64,000 bases of DNA, taken from assembly GCA_003290165.1 (NCBI GenBank), contig QNQO01000223.1:868001-932000 (forward strand), read 5' to 3'. Positions 33,501 to 46,819 of this stretch are shown here, piece after piece. The translations under genes and the position numbers were made by a program. The first letter of the stretch is position 1. The number at the start of each line of letters is the position of its first letter. The stretch is from Berberis thunbergii (Eukaryota; Streptophyta; Magnoliopsida; Ranunculales; Berberidaceae). The notes under the pieces were generated by a model that was not told where the DNA came from, searched no databases, and was given only the letters and a program-made list of their open reading frames with translations.

Positions 33501-36500
33501 TCATCCTATGCCAACTTCCGTCTTCGTAATGTTAAAGCTCAAGTTTTGATCCTTGCCAGGTGATTGACTTATTAGCTTCTCCGATTTTCTGACAACTAGA
33601 GATTATGTGATCCAGGAAACGAATGAATATGATATACACAGTGAGATAAACTCACTGTACATAAAAGAATTAAACAAAAAATTAAAGCTGAGCTTCCCAT
33701 AGTCAGACGATACGAAGACCAATCAGCATTCAATGTCTTTGCATCAAGACACTAGGATTAAGAAAACCAGTGGCCACTCTTGACAGGGCTTCACATCCTT
33801 CTTGATTTCATAGACTTGAAAAATTGGCAAATGTAAATTGAAAGCTTTATTATTTGAATTATAAATTAGAGTAACATTTAAAAGAAAAAGGAAATAAGAA
33901 ACTTAGGACTGTTTTTCATCAAATGGATTTATCTTATTGATTCCATTATGTAAGTCGTAATTATATCTTTCAATATAAAGTTAAGCTAGCTATCTACGTT
34001 GAAAGAATCTATCACAAGTAGTTTCGACAGGATGTTTTAGTATGTATAAAAATCAAGGTTTTTGAGTTCTTTCTCATCTGTCAGTATAATCTTGCTAGCT
34101 TGTTCAAGATAATTGATTGCCTTACATTCTGACCAGTGAAGCAAACCACATAAACCTAGCTCTAGAATGGTGCATAGACTTAAATCTCAAATAGCCAATG
34201 CAAAGATGAGCATAACAAAATGGAGGACTGACATTGCTTCCACAAAGTTATTTAGTAAGTCTTTCAAGTTATTGATCGATATGGGTGGGTTTTTTTTTTT
34301 TTTTTTTCCTGTGTTATATGAAATCTATAAATATGGGATCCCATTGTAACACCATCATATGTTTATTGATATACTTACTCATGATTATGATCATATTAAC
34401 AAGAGCTTGAAGCCTTCCTCCTCCCGTCCGGCGCACGCGCCTTTTTCTCGATTTTTTTTTCTTCCTATTAATTTGTAGTTTGTTTGTAGCTTCTAACCAA
34501 CCTATATTAATAATGAGCGATGCATTTTTCTGTACATTTCCCAAGTATTTTTCAATATCCTTTTATGACATACACAGTGGATGTTTATTTAATTCATATT
34601 TTTCTAAAGTCGATGACTATGAGTTGATAGAGCAGGGAATTTTTTAAAGTTATGTATATATATGTTTGTGTGTGTATTTAAAGTTGATGGGTATTTAATC
34701 TGATTGAGTTTGCTACATTAACTGTATGTCAGCGGAAGAGATCTTCTATTACCAAGCCAAGATGAATCCAAACGACTAAATGATTTATTGCCCCATTGCC
34801 AAATTCGTAACTTCAAGCATAGTGGTCACTTACTTCTAATGGTACAAAGTGCTAGCTTTCTTACACGATACGTCTCATTATATGCTTCTGTCTCTCTCTC
34901 TCTCTCTTTTTTTTTTACATGTTTGTGTTGAAATCTTCAACATTAGCAATGCATTATTGTTTTGATGTTTCTGCATGCTACTCTGTTTTATTATTTTTAA
35001 TTATTCTTACTGCTTCAAGCTTCCAATCCCAATATGCTACAAATTTGTGTCCTATAATGTTATCCAGAAGTTTGTGTAAAAAAAAGGATAAATTTGATAC
35101 CTATTCAATAGAAGAAGTTGTTTGAGCTTTCTTTCATTTAGTTTGAAGTGCCCAACTGAAAAGGAAAAATGGCTAGGTTTTCAACCATCATCAATCCGGA
35201 ATTTTAGTCCCAAAAAAGGACCAATGCATCATCTTTTAGTGATTTCTGGCTGCCTACCAGATGCTGAAATTTGTCAGGATAGATGTTGAGCTTGTGAAAA
35301 AAAAATTGGATCCAGCTCTTAGTTTGTTTACTTTTGTTGTGAGACTCTATTAACAAGCTTCTAAATTATATTTTCTATGTTATTATCAAGAATGTTGTTA
35401 TTTGTTAAGATCAATGGAACAGAATCCATGTGGGTTTGCTCTGTTTCTGGTGTCCATGATAGTATTCGCATGATCTTAATATGAAAAGTATCACACTTTA
35501 AAATACTTCAAAGGTTCCTTTTCAACTTGTATAAAGGATGGCATTTGCCAAACATAGCCAAAGAACAATGATGGGGATGGGAATGTTGCTGAAATGATAT
35601 GTAGACTATTCTGTTAGTTTCTGTGACTATTTAATACTACTGTACTACTGGTAAACTTAAATTTTATAGTTCTACTGACATGAACCAGGAAGACGGCGTT
35701 GACTTGGTAACTGTCATTAAAGGTGCTGGTTTTTACCGTCGCACAAAGAGCATGGACTATGTTTTGGATTTCGTGCCACCAAACTATTCGGAAATCCAAA
35801 AAACAACTGAATCAGTCAGGTAATTGATTCATCCTGATTAGGAGATTGTACATTATCATATTACTGATCTCATTGGTCCTTATAGCTACCTTAATTTTCA
35901 TGGCCCTTAGATTGTTTGACATAGCTGCTAGTCCTGTGATGCTTTCAACTTTAGAGGACGGAAGCATGGTGAGGGGCCTTGAGGGGATCCCGTGCGAGGG
36001 ACCTGTTTTATTCGTCAGCTATCACATGTTGATGGGAATGGAGTTGGGTCCGCTTGTGTGCCACTTTCTGGCTAAGAAAAATATTTTATTACGGGGATTG
36101 GCACATCCAGTGACTTTTGAAAAGGAAATCGAGCGTGATTCATTGGATCCGTCTTCATTTGACATTATGAGAATAATGGGCGGGGTTCCTGTTTCTGGAA
36201 AAAATTTCTATAAGCTTTTCTCAACAAAATCTCATGTGCTTTTGTACCCTGGAGGTGCACGTGAGGCTCTTCATCGAAAGGTAACCATCTATTAAATGTC
36301 CTGACATTTTCTTTTGTTTCCTGAACCTAATTATGATTTCTAGCTGAACCTATTTACATAAACATGTATGAATTGTTTGTTCTATCTAAAGTTTTCCAAT
36401 TTTCTATCTACTTGATAGAAAATATCATACTTCAAAAGCTAAAAGTGAAAGAAAACTTATTATTACTTGAGCTCGCTCTGATCAATAATAAAATGCAAAC

Positions 36501-39500
36501 TGCGGACAAATTAAATACAATCAAGCATACCTTCAGCAGTCATGTTAATCATGTTGATGCAAGTTGGAGACCATAACAACTATAATGGAGAACACACTTC
36601 ACTTGCCATCAAGAGTGGGAAGAGACTGTTCAATTGGTATGGCTACAGTCATAATAGTAATTCATGCACTGAACTGACATCTGCTGTCTGTCGAGAATGA
36701 CTCAACTAAATGATTACAGTGAATGCATAAGTAATGGTAGGACTGCCTAGAGCTAGAGCAAACTAATCAGAATGAATCAACTAAATGATTACAGTGACTG
36801 CATAAACAACGTTAGGATTGCCTGGAGCAAACAAATCAGGCAGCCATGGACGTGACCATGGCTGTTACTATAAATTTTCTCAGTCAGTCATGGACAGGTT
36901 CCACCATTTTTTACCACGAGTTCAATCTCCCAAAAAAGTTCAAATTGATAGTTTTAAAACCCAGTCATAAGAGTTTCCCAAATTGAACCATCATAAACCT
37001 ATAAACAAAGATGTTCTTTATACATATGTTCAGAGTTAAGAAACCGCTCGCAATGATGTATCAGTATATAAATCGAAAAATAATCCATCTACCAGGGGAA
37101 CCCATAATTTTCGACGGATATTATCTTTTGATCAAGTTAAGTCAAATTAAATCTTGCACTTTTGTTTTTACCAGATAAAAAGCTGATAACGTCCAAATTT
37201 GGAATGTCCCAACTCATATCATGTTATATAAATCTGATACCATACATCCCCAAGCTTTCTTGATTATATAGGTGTTACCCAGTTGTTTCTTTGTACTATC
37301 TTGAGTTATTTGTAAATCTGGGCTGAACTTTCCAAAATCAACTAATACATCTTGGATAATTTTCTTTCTATCAGTCCATCAGAGTCAGACCACTCGTATG
37401 ATGGAAAATGTACACCAGTTGACATTGATTTGTTTATATCTCCTCTTGAAACACTTGTGTACCTTATGAAACAGTTGATCGGTTCGTTGCTTTTATGCTT
37501 GATAGTAAGAATCTTTAATACTTTGCTGTTAAAATTTTTAGGGTGAGGAATACCAGTTATTTTGGCCTTCACAGTCTGAATTTATCAGAATGGCGGCAAG
37601 ATTTGGAGCCAAAATCGTGCCCTTTGGTGTTGTTGGAGAAGATGATATCTTTGAGGTAAGAAGGCGGCCTTTTTCTTTTGTTATTCACATTGGTAATGTT
37701 TCTCTTATGAATATGCAAGTGGTATTGGCGACACCTAATCATTATGCTTCATACACATTCATCATCTTTATAGGTAAAACATATTTCAATACTGAAAACA
37801 TAAAAGACTTCTGAATTATGTGGAAGTTAATCATGTATTATCTTTTGAAAAAATACTAACTATAAAAGAAACTTGATTATCCGAAGAAATATCAGTTAAC
37901 ATGGCCTGTGTAAAAAACATTGACCAAAGAAGTAGGAAATGTTACCGACGGCAAGAAAGAAAGCCAAGGACTTGAAAATATTAAAATGATGTATTTAGAA
38001 AACCTACAGATGAGAAAATAAAATTTAGATTAGTGAATCTTCCCATCTCTGTAAATGTTTTGAAAAAAGGAAAAATACCTACAAATAAAAGAAGGATTTC
38101 AGAAAGCAAAATCAAGATGGATCTGGAAAGCACAAATGATCTGCACAAACAGTGTCAATTATGTTAAAGATTACCTGCTATGGTTTGGGAAACGAGAAAA
38201 CTGATCTGGTTATTAGTCTATCATTCATTTCTAAAATATGTCACTTACAATGAACAAGAGAACCTGATGGATATGCTGACATCAGCTATAACCAGATTAT
38301 GACTTTCAGCAATCTAATAGACCTAGGTTGATAATGTCATCCTCGCAGTTGAGTATAGCAGGATGGTTCAAAATTTCATCCCTTTATCTGGATTCTTGCC
38401 ATTTAGAGCTCTTGGCATATTGCAATGGATGGACAAGTTAATTGACCTTCTTTTGTTTATTGTAAATCTAGATAAAAAAATTTATGTCATGTCCATTGTT
38501 CTCAGGTATTTCTTGATTACAATGATCAAGTGAAACTCCCATTCGTCAAGGATTATATTGAAATGATTAATGATGGAAGGATTGAGCGGTTGAGGTAATG
38601 GCTTTTCCTATTCTATAGATAGATCCATTTCCTTCGTAATGGTAAATTTTCTTGAATACCATTATCTTCATGCATTTCCACTTTAAAGAGTAATGTTTAA
38701 TTACTTTAGCAACTTCAAAATACTGATGATTTGTTTACTTAGGAAGAAAGATATCAATTACTTTAGAATACATGATCCAAGCAGAGTTCACAAGGAGGCA
38801 TAATTGCTCGGCAAACTGTAGCATTAGAGATCAACTTGCTAGCATCTGCTATAGACCACAGATAATAGATGATACAATTAAGATTAAATTTCAAACAAAC
38901 AAGTGTCAGAAATTATAGTGATTGTTACCACACACAACTTATGCTGTTCAGCTTACATGCTCTATACTCTGTTCTTTTATGCAGTCAAGTATGACAAAAG
39001 ATTTCCATTTCATATTATATAAAACTTGTTCAATCATGCACCTGGATTGGTATTTGTTTTCATTGCTTCATGTATAGTCTTACACCCTCTATTGTTTTTT
39101 ATTGCTAGAACTGGACTTGACGAGGAGGTTGCAGATCAAGATTTTCATATTCCAGGCATAATTCCAAAACTGCCAGGTCGTTTGTATTATTTGTTTGGGA
39201 AGCCGATTGAAACAGAAGGTATAAATATTAAATCCCTGGATAAAATTAAATGACTGAATTTCTGCTATATGAATTAGTGAAGCAATGTGTTAACGGTCTT
39301 TGTTAACCTTAAACTGCAAGTGCACACCCATATTTCACTGTTACAAATTATTGCTTCCATCCCTCTCTGAAAACCTTCAGAAATAGCACACCATGATAAC
39401 CTTAATATCAGTCCATGGAATAGTATTTGGATTGGGATGATTTTGTTCTTCGATTAAAGAAATGATCAATGTCACAACTCCGAAAAGAATTTGAATATCA

Positions 39501-40053
39501 GACATATTTTTATAGTTGTAGACTAATAAATATACTGAATACTTCTCTATTATTGATAATGTATACTCATGTTGCTCAAGAGTAAATGCATGGAAGCCTC
39601 TTGGTTGCAGTTGCCGTCAGTGCAACTTCAACCCACAAACTCCCTCAGACGAGGGGCGATGTTATACTAACTCGGTTATGTGGTTGTTCCTACATGCCTT
39701 TATTTCATTTTGGTTTCCTCTTGCATTGTGAAGCCTTCATCGTGCACTTACCTATTGAAAAGTACATATTCAAATATTGGATCTATGAATACCATCCATA
39801 CTGATTTTTAATATTAGATGCGGAATAATTGATCATTCATTTTTATTCTTTTGTTTGTGAAGGGAGAAAACAAGAATTAAGAGACAAGGAGAAAGCACAT
39901 GAGTTGTATTTACATGTAAAATCGGAAGTGGAGAAATACATTGCTTACTTGAAGGAGAAGAGAGAACAGGATCCATACAGGACCATCTTGTCCAGGATAC
40001 CATATCAAGCCACCCATGGTTTGACATCTGAAGTTCCCACCTTTGATATTTGA
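30513..40053 (+). CDS. PES: Phytyl ester synthase-like acyltransferase (copy 1, intact)
   Basis: Fourteen exons join into 692 residues without a break: 30513-30876, 31754-31805, 31922-31977, 32193-32351, 32564-32668, 33098-33204, 33438-33559, 34733-34841, 35689-35819, 35911-36280, 37542-37655, 38506-38594, 39109-39218, 39863-40053. Residues 1-50 are rich in Ser, Thr and Arg, like a chloroplast transit peptide. An alpha/beta-hydrolase domain follows, with nucleophile Ser185 in GESIGG, candidate acid Asp325 in SGRD and His354 in HSGH. A diacylglycerol acyltransferase-type domain begins about residue 402 (H440 in YHMLMG, later YPGGARE and a GRLYYLFGKPIE block). In Arabidopsis PES1 and PES2 of this family act in plastoglobules, making phytyl esters and triacylglycerol during senescence and nitrogen stress. 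Length and layout fit the family (about 700 residues). A second in-frame ATG is at 30516. Possible AATAAA at 40108. Confidence 0.93.
31108..31254. repeat. Inverted repeat inside intron 1 of PES copy 1
   Basis: The left arm (31108-31150, gagagcaccgttttgtgtc..) and right arm (31210-31254, ..gacacaaaacaatgctctc) are imperfect inverted copies separated by about 60 bp. This is a MITE-like hairpin. No convincing target duplication was seen, and copy 2 lacks it. Confidence 0.65.
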
Positions 40054-40729
40054 TTGGTCACTCTAGGTGAATTTATCTCCTCACATGTAAGAAGAAAGGA
40101 TACAAAAAATAAAGAATGCCCCTAGAATTGGGAAACGGTCATGAATCAAACAAACATTTTTCAATTTTTGCTAGATTAGTAGAAGATCCATTCGGTCCAA
40201 ATCGATAAACACACACAAGTCAGACAGAGTGATGAATCAGATTCATCTACATTCTTATCAGAGAGTCTCATTTATATCTGCATGAATCCATGGTTGTCAA
40301 GTAGAATACTAATTAGATAACACATGGTTTAAGGAGAATATGATTTACGATTTTCCACAAAATTTAGAAAGCATGGTATTGGGTAAATAAATACTAATGT
40401 TTATGGTGGTGCAGCACTGGGTAGCCGTGAAATAAGATGGTGGTTACTGGTGGTGACTGTGCGAAAGTAAATTGGGGAGGATGAAAATAGGAAAGATGAA
40501 GGGTTAGGTGAAATTTGTTGCCACCTATTGTTTAAAAAAACTTAAGAGTGAAATCAATAATTAATAAAAAATTATTTGGGGAGGGTGGCAAAAAAAAAAA
40601 AACAACCACCTTGTGTCCCTCAAGAAGGATTTTCTACGATGCAGAGGGACGCAAATGCTTTTGCTAACCTAAGAGCGGAAAAATTGAATGTCTAAACCTA
40701 CCTCTTTCCATAAATTCGAGATGAATTAT
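40054..40729. other. 3' region of PES copy 1, no other gene
   Basis: 3' untranslated sequence and AT-rich intergenic DNA with a poly(A) run near 40590-40602. It ends at the retrotransposon insertion point. Confidence 0.6.
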
Positions 40730-41399
40730 TGATGATACATAAAAACGGTCACACTCCTGAGCCGTGCATGTGTCTCGAGGAATTACATGCCCAACATCAG
40801 CTTAACACTGATTCGGCCCAAGCGGTTTAAGCCCGCTCAACTTCAATCCGCCAAGCGGACCCAGACTCTCACAAAACGCTAGGCCCACACGTCTCACAAC
40901 TTTCCTCAATACCTGTAAGGTCTCCTTAAGCAAGTATCTTGAGGATCAGCTTTGGACGGGCAATTACAACTGCTCTCTGCTTCTAACTAGGAAGCAAACA
41001 CTAGAGTATCTTCCACACAAGGAAACTCCTTTCTATGGATTGCTCTTGGATTGGAAACTATCTCCCGCATATCTAGGAACATAGAGCTAACATGAAACTT
41101 TCCTTCTACAACACGACTCCTAATTAGAGAGGGATCTCCACGAAGACCTCCTCCCTAAACTAAACCTACGATGGCCTGGTTAAACCATGACTCCTTGCAC
41201 TATAAATAAGACATGAGGTTGGTAAGCTAAGGTACGTTACAAATTCCATATTACAACTTCTTCAGAGCATTGTTTGACTTTAGCATCGGAGTGTCATCGG
41301 CCACCAAAATGGTGGTTCGTGGCTCACGTGTGTTACTTGTGCAGGTCAACAAGTCAGCAGGAACCGGGTCAGAGCATGGAGCGAAAAACGACTACATCA
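40730..41399 (+). repeat. 5' LTR of Tat element
   Basis: 670 bp, TG..CA, homologous to the 3' LTR (686 bp) and to the minus-strand LTR at 12830-14181. Confidence 0.92.
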
Positions 41400-41468
41400 G
41401 TTTAGCGTCGTCCGTGGGGACGACATAGTTCATAACTTTACGACGAGCTCCTTTCAAAACACAGAGAG

Positions 41469-42465
41469 ATGGTGACCACCAGGTCACGTAACAATGGAGA
41501 ACCTGGGGACACTTCGAACGTTCCGGCTGTCCCTATTTCGCATCCTTTAGCAGCTCTTATCTTGCACGCGCAACCGACTCACGCTATTGTACTGACGGCA
41601 GCAATAACAGATCCCATAGTCGATACGCTAGCTTCCCAAATACAATGGATCGCCAAAGCATTGGAGGTTCTCACAGGATAGAATCCACCACTCGCTAATG
41701 GAGACCAGGAGTATCACAGACCTCCGCCTCCAGCAGATGATAGGGAGCAAGCGTAAGAAAACCAAACACTCGCCAGTTTTATTGGACTAAAAGAGGTCGT
41801 GCGGCTAACACTGGGTTCAACACCAGGACAAAGAGGCTCGGCTCTGGGAACCCCCTCCGCAGAGGGGTGCACGACCCGGGTGTATTGTAATGCCTCTCCG
41901 TCCCACCATTTGTGGATCGAATCATGAACAATGCCCTTCTGAGAAAGTTCACTCCCTCGAAGCTTGACTCCTATGACGGAACTACTGATCCTTTCGATCA
42001 TTTACGCCATTACCAACACGTAATGGCCCTCAAAGAAGGATCTGAGTCCGTCATGTGCAGAACGTTTCCCACTAGTCTAAAAGGCCCTGCGCTAACATGG
42101 TTCCACAGCCTTCCACCGAAGTCAATCTACTCCTTCAAAACACTAGTGAAGGAATTCCTGACACATTTTTTTCGGAAGCCAGCATTTCAGAAAAGGCCCG
42201 CACTACATACTTTCTCTAAGGCTGAGATCTGGCGAGACGCTACGAGTGTATGTTACGCGTTTCAACAATGAGCTAACCCTCATCGACGATACAGCTGTGA
42301 CGACCTTCACTGTGGGCCTCAGAGAGGGAAAGCTTTTCAAGGACCTCACCTTGGAGCCACCTCTTGACATGGTGGAGTTTCTCAAGAGCGCCCAGAGACA
42401 CGTCACCTTGGAGGAGTCAAATACCACTAAAAAGGAAATCGAAGGCGACAGGAAGCCCTCATCTC
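41469..42465 (+). pseudogene. Tat gag fragments
   Basis: The frame opens at MVTTRSRNNG (41469) and stops at 41681. Related coding resumes in other frames at 41912-42271 ('LDSYDGTTDPFDHLRHY', 'MCRTFPTSLKGPALTWFHSL') and 42246-42465 ('YVTRFNNELTLIDD', 'LTLEPPLDMVEFL'). These blocks are the gag core of Tat-type Gypsy elements. Frameshifts and stops show decay. Coding similarity breaks off at the MITE (42469) and continues after it from about 45232. Confidence 0.85.
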
Positions 42466-42468
42466 TTA

Positions 42469-45228
42469 GGGTGTGTTTGGTTGCATGTAATCCTATGTCA
42501 TGGGAATCCATGAGGGGAACCCTATATTTTAGTCTAAATTGATGTATCACTCCACATCCACCATTTGGTTTTATGATCAATGGTGGTAATGGAAGTCCCA
42601 TGAACATGGGAATGACATGCCTTGGGGGATCAATGAGTGAGATTCCCATGTTCATGGGACTTCCATTCCCACAATTCACAAAATCAAATAGTGGTCAAAT
42701 GGTAGATGTGGAGTGATGTATCAATTTAGCCTAAAATGTAGGGGTCTCCTCATGGATTCCCATGGCATAGGATTCCATGCAACCAAACACACTGTCACGC
42801 CCCGACCCGCCACGGGAATCGCAGCGTGCCGATGCGTGAACTACCACGCACACAGGCGGATCGTAACCGGCCACAACATCATAATATAACACATTCTTGA
42901 TACGATAAACAAACGGAAATAAATCTACGCTAAAGTTTGAACAAAATAGATATATATATTTGATTCGCCCCGCCAGAGTCATAGCGACAAAACCAGTATA
43001 CAAACATTTAGTTTAACAATATAGTACATCTGAAACACAGAGGAAGCAAAACATACCCGTACAGGGTGGACACAACCAAAAAGCACAAAACGCTCCTACA
43101 ATGAAAACCGAGGCCTACGCGCCACGATCAGCAGGAACTCCAACACTGCCTGCACTCCAATAGAAGCACACCCCTTGCGGGGTCAGCAAAGCACAAAGCT
43201 AGCTGGTGCGAGCGAACTAAATACAAATAATGGAATAATAAACAAGGAAACTTCATGCCAGATAACAATAAATAAACAACCAGTTCTAAAGTCTAAATCA
43301 CACCGTGTCTCTAAGGATAATGTTTCTAAGTTCAAGCAACAACACACATATTTCAAATTCAACAATAACTACAAGTTTTCAATATATGCCGGTCATTTCA
43401 CATGATTTAAACATAGTAAATATCAAGCAATGGAAATGAATCAATCTCATAATTCCTCCTAGTCTCCTAGGTATAGCAATGAAGTTAAAATCAGAAATCC
43501 TGTAAAATCCTGTATAAGTGTCTCATATCGTAGGTATCCGCATACCCTACGAATGTGTCTCACCCAGACACATCCCACAACGTGCACCAGTACCACTTCG
43601 GGCTTGTTTGTATCCTAATGGGGTGCCATCTGCCAGGATACAAACTCAAACATCCCGAACGACTGGCCTAACATGGCCAACCTAACATAATCAAAATCAA
43701 GCGCGCTGGGAGGGAAAGCGAGTAATCTCCAAAGCACGTCCTCCGGGACCCGTCCTACTGCACTCTATAGTGGCAAGTGCGTGCGGGAGCTCACCGCACC
43801 TCAGCAAGCTTGCCACATGCAGTAGCGTCCACAATGTCAGGTGCGAGTCATCTCAAGCACCATCCAACTCTCGATGCGAGCAAGCTCCTAAGCATCGGCA
43901 CAACAGGCATTATAGCGGGGTAAATACACTTATACTACTATCCACATGCACAAATGACAAATTTGTACATAACCAAATGTACAAACGTGCAATCATAAAC
44001 AATTCGGCAATTTTATAAAACCACGACAATGTCAGGGTCCCAACATGACCCAAATCACCACAATAAATTTATTCGAGTCGCTTATCATACATGCTCAAGA
44101 CTCGAAAATCCACGGTAAAACATGATAGGCTATGCAACCTCGAAAACAAAGCATACAAATCTCATGTCATTACACCAAAGCCTAATCACGCCAAAATTAC
44201 TATTCGATTTCATTCAAGTATAACATGCTTTCCGAAAGTCCAAGGCATAATTCATTCACACATAACTAACACAATCCTCGAAATATCTGAAAACTCCAAA
44301 TTTCAAATTTGGATTCAATTCTACACAATTGACGGTATACGATAAAATTCATTTCAGGATTTCAAGTAATTATTTTATCAAAATAAATATTATAGTTCCA
44401 CTCACCTAGCAGAATGGATTTTCAAAACCCAATTCCTACCAGTCGAAGCTCCAAACACGCAAAACCACGAAAATTCTAAAACTTCAAGGCGGACTCGAAA
44501 ATGAGCAAACTAGCCGAAAACTGAAATAAATAAATAAATACAAGCGACGCGTGACTGAAAGGAAAACTTACAGGCAATAGGAATTCGGCAACCACCCCGC
44601 CGAAACCCTCCCTACCCCGGTCTGATCGCTACCAAACTGCACAACAGCATGCAAAAGAGTCTAAGGACTCTCGAAGACACGAAAATGAGGCTCACCCACG
44701 CACCCAAAGCCCGGTTTCACGCCGAGGAACCCTCCAAACAAACATGCACCCTGATTTTTTGAAAAAAAAATTTGGCCAACCCCAAAACAGTCTTGCATGT
44801 CGGTTCTAAGGGCTCCCAAGGACGCCACCAAGGGCCTAACACGGCTGATCGGAGCTAAGGAAACCGATCAAACCCCAAACCAAATGAAAACTGATTTTTT
44901 TTTTTTTTTGAAAAAAAACAAAGAAATACAGAGGGGAAAGAGGAGGGGACGAACCAAGGAGGAGGAGGTGAGATTGGGGAAGAAATCACCCAAAATCACC
45001 GACAAAAACCGCCGAGACAAAGAGGGAGGAGCGACGATGGCTAGCTCGCTGTCTGCTGGAACGAAGAGAAACCAAAAAGAAGAAAAGAAAGAGAAGAAGA
45101 AAAGGAGGGGAAGGGTCGTTTTGTTTTAAAGGGGTGGGTGGCTATGTGCCCCCACCACCTTTGCTGAGTACACCCCGTTTTAAAAACTTTTTTTTTTTTT
45201 TTTAAAACCGCAGTTCTCACACACACCC
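42469..45228. mobile_element. Tourist-like MITE split by a solo LTR
   Basis: The left part is 42469-42792 and the last bases lie at 45227-45228. With the solo LTR and its duplicated 5 bp removed, a 326 bp palindromic element remains. Its terminal repeats GGGTGTGTTTGGTTGCATG match exactly, and it is flanked by TTA (42466-42468 and 45229-45231). The interior shares 'agtcccatgaacatggg' in both orientations and is homologous to 15109-15417. This is a PIF/Harbinger-type non-autonomous DNA transposon. Confidence 0.92.
42793..45221 (-). mobile_element. Solo LTR of a Gypsy element
   Basis: 2429 bp, flanked by a perfect 5 bp duplication CACAC (42788-42792 and 45222-45226), with TG..CA ends on both strands. 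The minus-strand reading is preferred because 'GGGTCGGGGCGTGACA' is a typical 3' LTR end of Tekay/Del-like elements, and because its internal 'gtgagacacattcg' matches the plus-strand LTR near 3150. No primer-binding site, gag or pol is present, so it is best explained as a solo LTR left by LTR-LTR recombination. Open frames inside it are not supported as genes. Confidence 0.85.
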
Positions 45229-45231
45229 TTA

Positions 45232-46576
45232 GGGACAAGAAATAGGGAAAAAGTCAGGAGAACGAGAAATGAAACAAAAGGAAGCACAACAACAACAAGT
45301 CGGACCCTAGTCATCCTAGTTCAAATAAATCATCCAACTACATTGGATCCAGAGTCGTGACACCCCTAAGTGCTAGCATGTCAGACATACTTAACTCCAT
45401 GAAAGACTAGGAGGAACTGAAGTGGCCCCCAAAGACACGCAAAGACCTCTCCAAGCGTGATAACGACAAATACTACCCATACCACAAGGAGGGCAACCAC
45501 AACACTAACGACTGCAAGAGTCTGAGGTGTGAAGTTGAGTACTGGATCTGCAAAGGAAAATAAAAGAGTTCCTGAAGTTTGAGAAGTCAACGGAACAAAC
45601 AAAGGACAAGGGGAGTCAGTTAAAGAAATAGATAAGGCGACTCCAGGGATAATCTACGTCCTTCATGGAGTTCAGATTGAATAAAAACTAGTCATACATG
45701 TCCCACAAGCGGACACTACTAGATATGCGTACACAATCTGCGGGTGAGGACAGGCACATCTGCCATTCACGGGTTCAGAACCCCATTCCCACTTTGACAT
45801 TCATGGACAAGGACCTCGATGGAGTCCGAGAGTCGCACAACGATGCCTTGGTCATCTCTGTTTCCATCGCAAAGTGGGAAGTAAAAAGAGTTTTGGTCGA
45901 CTCAGGAAGTTCACTTAATGTTCTGTTCGCGTTCCGCAGCATGAACCTCAAGGATGAAAACCTGACGTCTTTAGAACACCCGCTGATCGAATTCAACGGG
46001 GAGAAGTGCTTCCCCCTTGGAAAGATAAGGTTGGCTATGGTAGTAGGAGAGTCGCAGCTCGGGAAAGTCTTATTTCTGGACTTCATGGTGGTAGACGCAT
46101 CGTCTTCCTACAATCTCATATTGGGAAGACCTTGGCTCCACCAGATGGAAGCAGTGGCTTCGTCCTTCATCAGTGTGTTAAGTATACTATTAACCACTCT
46201 AAAGGAACCATCGTGGAGACCAACCTACGACATGAGGATGCCACTACGCTGCACTAAAACAGATAGAGTGCTCCCAGATTCATCTACATCATGCAGAACA
46301 ACCCGAACCAGTGCAAGGCCAAAAGATGGTAGATACATCATTTTCAAGCGGGACAAGAACAATAAGCTCTTCCGCCCAGCGAGTCGTAAAGGCCATGACA
46401 AGCGAGAACACATCCCTCCGACATTCCGTCGGCGTGGAGATCCGCCCCTTTGCAAGGTTTACTCTTCAATGACCTATGTAACGCCTCAACAGTCCGCTAA
46501 ATTATTCGCGAGAGCAACTCGAATTCACTTCAAGGTCAAGATTGAATTCTCTCCGTCAACAGTTAGTTTGTTTTAA
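45232..46576 (+). pseudogene. Tat gag end and aspartic protease
   Basis: Positions 45232-45400 match the minus-strand copy at 7632-7800. The frame 45698-46576 (292 codons) contains a retroviral-type aspartic protease: VDSGSSLNVLF carries the DSG active site and 'DFMVVDASSSYNLILGRPWL' is the conserved second half. After about 46150 the frame loses similarity to protease-RT linkers, and no RT follows. The protease would cut the element's own Gag protein. Degraded; product unlikely to be made. Confidence 0.8.
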
Positions 46577-46717
46577 GTTGTTTGTTTCCCTTTCCATAGT
46601 CAATATTGAGTCTTAGTTCTTAAAAAACTTATATTTTTTTGCAATCATTTAAGAAATAAAGAAAAAATTACAAAAAACAAACTCTATTGTTTATAGGAAA
46701 GATGTAACAACAAACAC

Positions 46718-46808
46718 CTTGAGGCAGATACAAAAGGCTACATATCATGAACGCGTTGAGGCGGATACAAAATGCCACATATTGCGACCGCGTTGAGGCG
46801 GATATAAA
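46718..46808 (+). repeat. Tandem repeat of 37 bp, about 2.5 copies
   Basis: 'ttgaggc' recurs at 46719, 46756 and 46793, each followed by 'ggatacaaa'-like sequence. The same array is present in the minus-strand copy at about 265-330, so it belongs to the element family. Confidence 0.8.
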
Positions 46809-46819
46809 GACTAAGCGCT

